45,312 nucleotides of DNA from an uncultured Saprospiraceae bacterium. Lineage in GTDB: Bacteria; Bacteroidota; Bacteroidia; Chitinophagales; Saprospiraceae. Below, in pieces: positions 7,478-14,969 of this stretch. Position 1 is the stretch's first letter. Every line of letters starts with the position of its first letter. The notes below the pieces were generated by a model, which ran no database searches, was not told the origin of the DNA, and saw only the letters and a list, made by a program, of their open reading frames with translations. The position numbers were made by a program, and so were the translations under genes. The DNA is taken from positions 1 through 45,312 of the forward strand of contig CALKXE010000147.1 of NCBI GenBank assembly GCA_938003955.1, in the 5' to 3' direction.

Positions 7478-8455
7478 CTAAACTCTGAACTGTTTCATAT
7501 AAGAAGCATCTTTTTCTACAGCCTGCATAGACGTCATATCATCATATCTTTCATGCTCTACGATGTATCTCTTCATTCCATTTTCTTTTGCAACGGCCAA
7601 TATTTTATGGAAATCAAGTTGTCCCGTTCCTAATACACATGACGCCGACACAGAAGATTTATCTTCGACTTTCTCTGCCTTCATTATTTCAGCAATTCTT
7701 GGTTCTTTATATCTATCCTTAACGTGACTCAATACAAATCTATTTGGATGTTTCTTAAGCCATTCAATTGGATCAGCACCCGCTGCTGCTACCCAGTATA
7801 TATCCATTTCGAATCCTACCGGACCACCTTTTGTCCCATCCATCATAATATCCTGAGGAAGCACTCCGTCTATAGGTTGAAATGAATAAGCATGATTATG
7901 GTAACAATATTGTATTCCATTCTTCTCACAGATCATTCCCAACTCATTCATACCATCAGTTGCCTTTTTAAACTCATCCTGTGTTTTCAAAAACGCCATG
8001 TATGGATTAACAAGATACTGCATCCCTATTTCAGATGCGTCATCAACTAATTTTTTGAACTCATCTCTCTTCTTAGGATCTAAAGCATACTGAGAATCAC
8101 AATGTGCTGAAACTGTCTTAAGATTATTATCAGATAAGTAGGTCGCATATTCTTTTGGTTTCATACCCCAGAAAACACCTTCTTTCCCTTGGAAGCTTTC
8201 AATGGTATTGTAACCGTATTCGCCAAGAGCTTTGAGTGTGCCCTTTGCATCTTTCTCCATGAAGTCTCTGACTGACCATAACTGAATTCCAAATTCATCC
8301 AATGTAAATCCTGACTTTACAGCTTCAGCTACCGTCTCCTTGACATCAGCAATTACATTTTTAGGTTCTGATTTACATCCTATACCCACACCCATCAGTG
8401 GAAGAGCAATAGATAGCGCACCCGCTTTCTTAATAAAATCTCGTCTCTTGTTCAT
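7478..8455 (-). CDS. Tat-exported sugar phosphate isomerase/epimerase-like (xylose isomerase TIM barrel) lipoprotein
   Basis: A 325-residue protein. The N-terminus MNKRRDFIKKAGALSIALPL is a twin-arginine signal, and GVGIGC at about 22-27 is a possible lipobox. The mature part is an AP-endonuclease-2-type TIM barrel: FGIQLWSVRDFMEKDAKGTLKALGEYGYNTIE, then YCYHNHAYSF, VGFEMDIYWVAAAGADP and LSHVKDRY carry the histidine, glutamate and aspartate positions used for metal binding, and IVEHERYDDMT supplies the final acid. Such secreted members are common in Bacteroidota and are thought to act on sugars or cyclitols in the periplasm; the substrate cannot be inferred. It is monocistronic in this window. 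Confidence 0.88.
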   Translation of the reverse strand: MNKRRDFIKKAGALSIALPLMGVGIGCKSEPKNVIADVKETVAEAVKSGFTLDEFGIQLWSVRDFMEKDAKGTLKALGEYGYNTIESFQGKEGVFWGMKPKEYATYLSDNNLKTVSAHCDSQYALDPKKRDEFKKLVDDASEIGMQYLVNPYMAFLKTQDEFKKATDGMNELGMICEKNGIQYCYHNHAYSFQPIDGVLPQDIMMDGTKGGPVGFEMDIYWVAAAGADPIEWLKKHPNRFVLSHVKDRYKEPRIAEIMKAEKVEDKSSVSASCVLGTGQLDFHKILAVAKENGMKRYIVEHERYDDMTSMQAVEKDASYMKQFRV

Positions 8456-8752
8456 TTCTATTTAGTTAAAGTAACATCAATCAATATAGAAACGGAAGAT
8501 AGTGAATATTGTGGAAATTCTAATTGTTGGAATAATCGGTCAAATAAAAAGGCTTAGATTCGAGAATTTAATATGCTTTTGGTAATCGAAGTTAGATATA
8601 CGACGTTGGGCCGCTGGCGGCTTTTCAACTTTTCGATCTTTACATTTTAAATAATACCATTGCTTTCGATTGACTTCAAACCGAAATCTGAAGTCAATAG
8701 TCAATAACGGAAAAAAGGGTTCGTACACGCTGCTATCACGCCCCAGTAAATA
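8456..8752. other. Intergenic region with a 10-bp inverted repeat
   Basis: No gene. ATTGACTTCA (8669-8678) pairs perfectly with TGAAGTCAAT (8689-8698) around a 10-base loop. It lies downstream of the SulP gene on the minus strand but lacks a T run, so it is only a weak terminator candidate. Confidence 0.45.
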
Positions 8753-10348
8753 CTACTTATAAGAAGCAATCAACTTACTATCTACAGGCAGTTTATATTT
8801 AGGATCTTCCAAAACATTCACATCAATAATTGCTTCGGCATTAGAAAGCAACGCTACACAATCCTTGCTCAAATGCTTCAAGTGAACTTTTTTACCCACT
8901 TTCGCATATCGCTCTGTAATCTTATTCAATGCTTCGATTGCTGACATATCAGCTACTCTACTTTCGGCAAAGTCAATAACGACATCATCCGGATCTCCTT
9001 GAATATCAAATTTATTTGTAAAATTAGTCGTAGACCCAAAGAATAATGGACCATATATTTCATAGTGTTTTGCACCACTCTCGTCTACATGCTTACGAGC
9101 ACGGATCCGAGTTGCATTCTCCCAAGAATATGCGAGTGCTGATATTATCACACCTAGAATAACTGCAATCGCAAGGTTATGTGTTATTGCCGTAATTAAT
9201 GTCACAAGGACCATTACAACTACATCTGACTTAGGCATTGTATTGAATGTCTTGAAACTTGCCCACTCGAATGTACCGATAGCAACCATAAACATTAAGC
9301 CTACGAGAGCTGCCATTGGCAATTGCTCGATAAGACTAGATCCAAACATGATAAACATAAGCAATGTTACTGCTGCAGTTATTCCTGAAAGTCTTGCTCT
9401 TGCTCCAGCTGAAGTATTGATCAATGATTGACCGATCATCGCACATCCACCCATTCCAGATAAGAATCCAGATAAGATATTTGCCGTTCCCTGTGCAATA
9501 CATTCTTTATTTCCACTACCTCTTGTATCTGTTATTTCATCAATGATATTAAGTGTAAGTAGACTTTCTATCAATCCTACACCAGCAACAATAGCTGCGT
9601 ATGGAAATATAATTCCGAATGACGTCCAACTAAAATCTATCTGAGGAATAGAAATCGGAGGAAATCCACCCGAAATAGATTCTCCAGCACCCATCGTATC
9701 CGCCACTGTTAATGTATCAATTTTACCAAAAATTACGATGATAGATACCACCAATATAGCAACCAAAGATGAAGGTATGGCTTTCGTTAACTTTGGAAGC
9801 CCCCATATAATAGCCATTGTAAGAACAGTTAATCCTAGCATTATCAAAAACGGTATAGTTGATAATAGATCTCCAGTAACTTTATTATAAAAATTAGGAA
9901 ACTGAGCCATGAATATGATAATCGCAAGTCCGTTTACAAAGCCAAACATAACAGGATGAGGTACGAGTCTGATAAACTTACCCAAACGTAAAAACCCTGC
10001 GGCAATCTGAAGTAGCCCAGCCACAATGACCGTTGCAAATACATAGTGCAAAATTTTATCTGGCGTTATACCAGGAAATGCATCTTTCAGCTCTACAATA
10101 AGACCAATAAAAATCACAGCTACCGCGCCCGTAGCTCCAGAAATCATGCCTGGTCTACCTCCCAAAATGGCAGTAACAAAACACAAAATAAAGGCAGCAT
10201 ACAATCCAGTTAAAGGCGAAAATCCAGGGATTAATGCAAATGCAATAGCCTCTGGCACGAGTGCTAAGGCAACAGTAAGTCCAGATAAAATCTCAATTTT
10301 ATAATCTACTTTTTGAGAGAAATCGAATATGTTGAAGTACTTCTTCAT
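8753..10348 (-). CDS. SulP-family inorganic anion transporter with STAS domain
   Basis: A 531-residue SLC26/SulP transporter. The N-terminus has EILSGLTVALALVPEAIAFALIPGFSPLTGLYAAF, the SulP signature region, with more than ten hydrophobic segments up to about residue 400. GLIESLLTLNIIDEITDTRGSGNKECIAQGTANILSGFLSGMGGCAMIGQS is the second conserved block. The cytoplasmic C-terminal STAS domain (about 420-520) includes YGPLFFGSTTNF, VVIDFAESRVADMSAIEAL and VHLKHLSKDC. Members carry sulfate, bicarbonate or other anions. No carbonic anhydrase or sulfate assimilation gene is adjacent, so the anion is not assigned. It appears monocistronic. Confidence 0.95.
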   Translation of the reverse strand: MKKYFNIFDFSQKVDYKIEILSGLTVALALVPEAIAFALIPGFSPLTGLYAAFILCFVTAILGGRPGMISGATGAVAVIFIGLIVELKDAFPGITPDKILHYVFATVIVAGLLQIAAGFLRLGKFIRLVPHPVMFGFVNGLAIIIFMAQFPNFYNKVTGDLLSTIPFLIMLGLTVLTMAIIWGLPKLTKAIPSSLVAILVVSIIVIFGKIDTLTVADTMGAGESISGGFPPISIPQIDFSWTSFGIIFPYAAIVAGVGLIESLLTLNIIDEITDTRGSGNKECIAQGTANILSGFLSGMGGCAMIGQSLINTSAGARARLSGITAAVTLLMFIMFGSSLIEQLPMAALVGLMFMVAIGTFEWASFKTFNTMPKSDVVVMVLVTLITAITHNLAIAVILGVIISALAYSWENATRIRARKHVDESGAKHYEIYGPLFFGSTTNFTNKFDIQGDPDDVVIDFAESRVADMSAIEALNKITERYAKVGKKVHLKHLSKDCVALLSNAEAIIDVNVLEDPKYKLPVDSKLIASYK

Positions 10349-10945
10349 ATATTTTAGTTTTATTGTTGGTAAAAATCAACTACTTAAGTTTAATCGTGTT
10401 TTCCACATTTCTATAAAATGTTTTTAAAACCACGATTCTATTATCTTCTAGGGAACCTCTAGCTTGCCAACCAGAATTTTTTAATAAAAATTTAAGCTCA
10501 CTAATTTCAATTCTGATTTGAATTGGAATAGAAAATAGTTAGCACTCATAATTATTTTCTGTGTTCTTTAAATCTCATTTTCCAGCGTCTAATAGTATTT
10601 GTAGTTTCTATTATTTAGCATTGGACCTAAAAATGACTGCAAAACTATATTTTGAAAAGCTAAAAACAGCAGATAGCATCAATTAATTATTTATATAAAT
10701 TGTTGGTAATCAGAATAATATTTGGAAAATAATCAATGTAAACATGCTTCAAATCACCCCTTATTAAATATGTACAATAAGACAAAGTGATGATGGCATA
10801 TTAGCAAATTTTATAAAAGTAAAATTTATTTCAATTTTACGGCAAAACATACATTTTAAGCTTCAAAAGGCAAGTAAATCCTTACCATAAAGCCATTCTC
10901 TCTCAATTGCTCTTTATCTTTACTAAAGATAGATTAGGAACTAAG

Positions 10946-10984
10946 GCAACCAAATTCCACAAAATCATTATTGAATTTGGTTGC
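10946..10984 (+). promoter_or_regulatory. Perfect 12-bp inverted repeat, candidate operator or leader hairpin
   Basis: GCAACCAAATTC (10946-10957) and GAATTTGGTTGC (10973-10984) are exact reverse complements separated by 15 bases. The right arm ends 23 bases before the TATCTTTG -7 box at 11008, so it covers the -33 region of the GNAT promoter. That location suits a repressor or activator site. A transcription terminator is unlikely because no T run follows. Confidence 0.5.
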
Positions 10985-11007
10985 TAAGACTAGCGAGATT
11001 CTTTCAT

Positions 11008-11015
11008 TATCTTTG
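11008..11015 (+). promoter_or_regulatory. -7 promoter box TATCTTTG of the GNAT gene
   Basis: Exact match to the Bacteroidota TAnnTTTG box, 21 bases before the ATG. A TTG at 10981-10983 is 24 bases upstream, slightly longer than the usual 17-21. Confidence 0.6.
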
Positions 11016-11036
11016 GTTACAAACTAAGTTAAAAAA

Positions 11037-11519
11037 ATGATCCGAAAGGCGAAGATCTCTGATGCAACTCAGATTGCGAGTATTTATAATTACTATGTCA
11101 CCAATACAATTGTCACATTCGAAATGGTTCCTATCCTTGACAGGATTATGGCTGACAAAATCAATAAAACTATTAAAAAATATCCTTGGCTAGTTTTTGA
11201 AGAAAATGGACAAATATTAGGGTACGCCTATGCTACAGATTGGAAGCCGCGTGGCGCATATAAATACACAGTAGAATCAACAATTTATCTTAGAAATAAT
11301 CAAAATGGTAAAGGAATAGGAAGTAAATTATATGCCGAACTTATTTCCCAATTGAGGACCCTAAAACTTCATTCTGTTATTGGTGGAATTGGACAACCCA
11401 ATGAAGCAAGTATTGCGTTGCACGAAAAGTTTGGATTTCAAAAAATAGCACATTTTAAAGAGGTTGGATTCAAATTTGACAAGTGGGTTGATGTGGCATA
11501 CTGGCAATTAATCATTTAG
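11037..11519 (+). CDS. GNAT N-acetyltransferase, phosphinothricin/methionine sulfoximine acetyltransferase-like
   Basis: A 160-residue GNAT. The N-terminus IRKAKISDATQIASIYNYYVTNTIVTFEM is the typical strand 1/helix 1 and substrate loop of the Pat/bar/YwnH group. WKPRGAYKYTVESTIYL is the conserved core strand, and NGKGIGSKLY is the acetyl-CoA pyrophosphate loop (Q/RxxGxG/A). PNEASIALHEKFGF and VGFKFDKWVDVAYWQL are also characteristic. Relatives acetylate phosphinothricin, methionine sulfoximine or similar amino-acid analogues, though natural substrates are often unknown. It is slightly shorter than many relatives (about 165-180). It is followed by the TonB receptor gene 54 bases downstream; co-transcription is possible. 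Confidence 0.9.
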   Translation: MIRKAKISDATQIASIYNYYVTNTIVTFEMVPILDRIMADKINKTIKKYPWLVFEENGQILGYAYATDWKPRGAYKYTVESTIYLRNNQNGKGIGSKLYAELISQLRTLKLHSVIGGIGQPNEASIALHEKFGFQKIAHFKEVGFKFDKWVDVAYWQLII

Positions 11520-11573
11520 GTTCTGATTTAGTTAACCAAGTTATCACTATCTTCACCTTAAATACTGGTTATT

Positions 11574-13793
11574 ATGAAATTACATATTATATTATTCATC
11601 TCTATATTTTCTTCTTGCCAGCTATTTGGGCAAAACATTACAGGGACTGTTACTAACATATTTGGAGAGCCACTAACCGGCGCCACTGTACAATGGCAAG
11701 GCTCTGACTATGGTGTATCCACGGAGACAGATGGTAGTTTTGTGATTTCGGACAAGAAGGAAGGAGAACGCATATTGTTTTTTTCATACTTGGGATTCAA
11801 GACTGATTCTGTCAATGCAGGAACAATAACGAATTGGAATGTGCAACTCATAGAAGACAATACCCTTTCTACGATAGATATCACAGCTAAAAGTCAAGCT
11901 ACAAGATATGTAGATGGAGTCATCAAAACAGAAGCTATTGGGACTAGAGAATTAGAACGGGCGGCATGTTGTAGTCTTGCAGGATGTTTCAGCACAAATG
12001 CAAGTGTAGATGCCCAAACAACAAATGTAGTAACTGATGCTAAAGAGTTAAGAATCCTAGGCCTATCTGGTGTATATAATCAAGTGCTCATTGATGGAAT
12101 GCCACTCGTCCAAGGTGCTTCATTTACATTCGGTGCTGGCAGCATTCCTGGGACGATGATTCAGGAGATATTTGTATCAAAAGGTGCGAATTCAGTTATT
12201 CAAGGATATGAAAGCATCACTGGACAGATTAATATAATGCCTAAGTCCGCTGAAAAATCAGAAAGAATATTTTTAAATGCTCTAACAAATTCATTTGGTG
12301 TATCTCAATATAACGCGAACTATATCCTAAAGAAAAACAAATGGAATAACTTCACTTCTGTTCACGCTACTCTACCGGGTGGAGAAGTTGACGGAGATAA
12401 TGATGGTTTTCAAGATGTAACTAAGGTCAAACGGTTTTCAATATTTAATAAATGGATTTATGATAATCCCGAAAACCAAAAATTAAAAAGCCAGATTGGT
12501 CTTAGGTTCTGGAGTGAGAATCGTGTTGGTGGTCAGACTAATTATGATCAAAACACTCATGAAGCTAGCGGTGAAATTTATGGTCAAGCAATAAATATAA
12601 ACCAAGCTGATTTCTACACAAAACTAAATTACAAACTAGCTGACCTAACATCACTTATATGGGTAAGTTCAGGTTTTGTGCATGATCAAAACAGTATATA
12701 TGGGCAAAAATATTACAAAAGTGACCAGAAAAACCTCTACTCTAATCTAGTACTTGATCATAATTTCGGTGAAGATCAACACAACTGGAAAACAGGAATG
12801 AGCATAAGAAAAAATGATATGACAGAGAATATAGATTTCGCTGCCAATCCACTTAACTGGTCTTATGCAGGAACTTATGAGAATGATTATTTTATTCCAG
12901 GTGTATTTACGGAAGGAACATTCTACCTAGACAAAATAACACTGATGGGTGGTATACGAGCTGACAAACACGGAGACTTCGGATGGAAGGCTACCCCGCG
13001 AATGTTAATAAGAGCTGAGATCAGTGAGAATACTGACATTCGACTGAGTGCAGGAAAAGGGTTCCGAAGAGTGCATCTATTTTCAGAAAGAGTGGGAATC
13101 CTAGCAAGTAATCGAGATATCATCATAGAGAACCAACTCGAACCAGAAGAAGCTATCAATTTAGGACTTAATCTAGTTCAGAAATTTAAAATTGGGAATA
13201 TCAACAGTTCTATCAGCGCTGATGGATATTTGACAATGTTTCAGAATCAAGTATTTCCGGATTTTGATAGAGAGATTGGCAAAGTATTCATCAATAATTT
13301 CTACGATAAAAGTGAATCGAGAAGCATTCAACTAGAAAACAAATGGGAATTTTCGCAACAAGTCGATTTCAAATGGTCATATAATTACCTATGGGCTGCT
13401 AGAGAAATGGAAGGAGAAATGATTGTATTGCCTCTTGTCCCAAGTCACAAATTACTTGCTCAAACTTCACTCAGTACTAAAGATGATAAATGGCAAGCCG
13501 ACTTCACTATCAAATGGACCGGTACTAAAAGACTGCCAGACACAGAAAACTTTCCTGATTTGTATAAGCAACCAACAGAATCGCCCGCTTATACAGGACT
13601 AGATATGCAGATTACCAAAAGATGGACAAAGTTTGAGCTTTATGCTGGTGTAGAAAATATCACCAACTTCAGACAAGCATTCCCGATACTTGGAAGTGAA
13701 GATCCATTTGGACCATTTTTCGATTCTTCATTTAATTGGGGACCTACAAAAGGGCGAGAGTTCTATCTTGGATTTAGATACAAAGCATTTTGA
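11574..13793 (+). CDS. TonB-dependent receptor with carboxypeptidase-regulatory-like domain and Cys-Cys plug motif
   Basis: A 739-residue outer-membrane receptor. A signal peptide ends near CQLFGQ (about residue 20). A CarboxypepD_reg-like domain (ITGTVTNIFGEPLTGATVQW...GSFVIS) spans about 20-100. The plug follows, with ERAACCSLAGCFSTNASVD, LRILGLSGVYNQVLIDGMP and a TonB-family beta-barrel ending YLGFRYKAF. The CC-x4-CF motif recalls a Bacteroidota receptor subgroup with a CCNLSESF signature that I associate with heavy-metal genes; that link is recollection, not shown here. Length is that of siderophore/metal receptors rather than SusC. No SusD or ABC transporter is adjacent. The first hydrophobic residues support the ATG at 11574. 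Confidence 0.92.
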   Translation: MKLHIILFISIFSSCQLFGQNITGTVTNIFGEPLTGATVQWQGSDYGVSTETDGSFVISDKKEGERILFFSYLGFKTDSVNAGTITNWNVQLIEDNTLSTIDITAKSQATRYVDGVIKTEAIGTRELERAACCSLAGCFSTNASVDAQTTNVVTDAKELRILGLSGVYNQVLIDGMPLVQGASFTFGAGSIPGTMIQEIFVSKGANSVIQGYESITGQINIMPKSAEKSERIFLNALTNSFGVSQYNANYILKKNKWNNFTSVHATLPGGEVDGDNDGFQDVTKVKRFSIFNKWIYDNPENQKLKSQIGLRFWSENRVGGQTNYDQNTHEASGEIYGQAININQADFYTKLNYKLADLTSLIWVSSGFVHDQNSIYGQKYYKSDQKNLYSNLVLDHNFGEDQHNWKTGMSIRKNDMTENIDFAANPLNWSYAGTYENDYFIPGVFTEGTFYLDKITLMGGIRADKHGDFGWKATPRMLIRAEISENTDIRLSAGKGFRRVHLFSERVGILASNRDIIIENQLEPEEAINLGLNLVQKFKIGNINSSISADGYLTMFQNQVFPDFDREIGKVFINNFYDKSESRSIQLENKWEFSQQVDFKWSYNYLWAAREMEGEMIVLPLVPSHKLLAQTSLSTKDDKWQADFTIKWTGTKRLPDTENFPDLYKQPTESPAYTGLDMQITKRWTKFELYAGVENITNFRQAFPILGSEDPFGPFFDSSFNWGPTKGREFYLGFRYKAF

Positions 13794-14040
13794 TTTGGAA
13801 TATATAGTAACTCCATACCATACCCAGAAAGCAAGCGAAATTAAATGTTTTAATCAGGCTTTAAAACTCAATTATTGAATATCATGAATGCATAAATCTT
13901 CTACATTTTAGAATCTTGCAGGAGACTCTTATTTAGCTTTCTCTGGTATACTACAAGACAATAGTAATTATAGCTGAATCTTTTTACGTCTTTTAAGGGA
14001 AATTTAGCATATCAAAACCCCATAATCATTACCCTTTTGT

Positions 14041-14048
14041 TATTTTTG
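14041..14048 (+). promoter_or_regulatory. -7 promoter box TATTTTTG of uppS
   Basis: Matches TAnnTTTG and sits 20 bases before the uppS ATG. No convincing TTG was found at the -33 position. Confidence 0.5.
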
Positions 14049-14068
14049 CAGCCTTTCTGAGAAACAAC

Positions 14069-14815
14069 ATGCAAGAATATTTAAATAAAATAGACAAAAC
14101 CAGATTGCCAGAGCACATAGCAGTGATCATGGATGGTAATGGTAGGTGGGCAAAAGCGCATGGTAAACCTCGTGTTTTTGGTCATAAAAACGGAGTGAAA
14201 TCTGTAAGAGAAATTAGTGAAGCCGCTGCAGAACTGGGTATCGGGTATCTTACATTATATGCTTTCTCTACAGAAAACTGGAGCAGACCTGTACTGGAAG
14301 TTACTGCATTAATGGGACTACTTGTCGAAACCATTAGAAACGAAGTCAGTACTCTTAATAAAAATAATATACGATTGAGAGCAATAGGTAACCTAAGTCA
14401 GCTGCCTAAAAGAAGTCAAAATGCATTACTCGAAGGAATTGAAAAGACAAGTAACAATACTGGTCTTACGTTAATTCTAGCATTAAACTATAGCTCTAGA
14501 TGGGAAATCACTTCTACGATCCAAAAAATAGCTCAAGCTAGTAAAGATGGAACAGTAGATCCTTCTCAGATAGACGAGACATTTATCTCACAACAATTAG
14601 CAACAGCTGATTACCCTGATCCAGAACTATTAATAAGAACAAGCGGAGAGCAGAGAATAAGTAATTACCTTCTTTGGCAAATTGCATACAGTGAACTCTA
14701 CTTTACAGATGTTTTCTGGCCTGACTTCCGAAAGGTTCATCTATACAAAGCCTTGGTTAATTTCCAAGGAAGAGAACGTCGTTTTGGCAAAACCAGTGAA
14801 CAATTGAATAAATAA
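14069..14815 (+). CDS. uppS: Isoprenyl transferase (undecaprenyl diphosphate synthase)
   Basis: A 248-residue cis-prenyltransferase. The active-site segment is HIAVIMDGNGRWAKAHGKPR with the catalytic aspartate at about D22. GHKNGVKSVREI, LTLYAFSTENWSRP and the closing PDPELLIRTSGEQRISNYLLWQ, SELYFTDVFWPDF and RERRFG are the remaining family signatures. The enzyme condenses isopentenyl diphosphate onto farnesyl diphosphate to give undecaprenyl diphosphate, the carrier lipid for peptidoglycan and surface polysaccharides, and acts at the cytoplasmic membrane surface. It precedes bamA by 154 bases, the common Bacteroidota order, and both may share regulation. Confidence 0.97.
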   Translation: MQEYLNKIDKTRLPEHIAVIMDGNGRWAKAHGKPRVFGHKNGVKSVREISEAAAELGIGYLTLYAFSTENWSRPVLEVTALMGLLVETIRNEVSTLNKNNIRLRAIGNLSQLPKRSQNALLEGIEKTSNNTGLTLILALNYSSRWEITSTIQKIAQASKDGTVDPSQIDETFISQQLATADYPDPELLIRTSGEQRISNYLLWQIAYSELYFTDVFWPDFRKVHLYKALVNFQGRERRFGKTSEQLNK

Positions 14816-14969
14816 ATTTTGAATTCTAATTTCTTTATTACCGCAAAAGTGCTGTACAATCAATAAGATCTATCTAATTAATATAGATTTTAAGAGTTCG
14901 TTAAATAAAAAAAAATAACAGATCAAGATTATTGATCGTTAATAATATTGCATACCAAGAAATACCTAA

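Larger units (their letters stand above)
10349..11036. other. 688-base intergenic region between divergent SulP and GNAT genes
   Basis: No supported gene. Two structures stand out. An imperfect hairpin at 10392-10437 has AATCGTG/CACGATT ends and an inner ACATTT/AAATGT, 45-90 bases upstream of the SulP start. A perfect 12-bp inverted repeat lies at 10946-10984, directly before the GNAT promoter. The 500 bases between them are AT-rich with stops in all frames and show nothing else. Confidence 0.7.

Noticed and set aside
8540..8728. Short minus-strand ORF downstream of the SulP gene
   Set aside because: 62 codons, no recognisable domain, covers the inverted repeat at 8669-8698.
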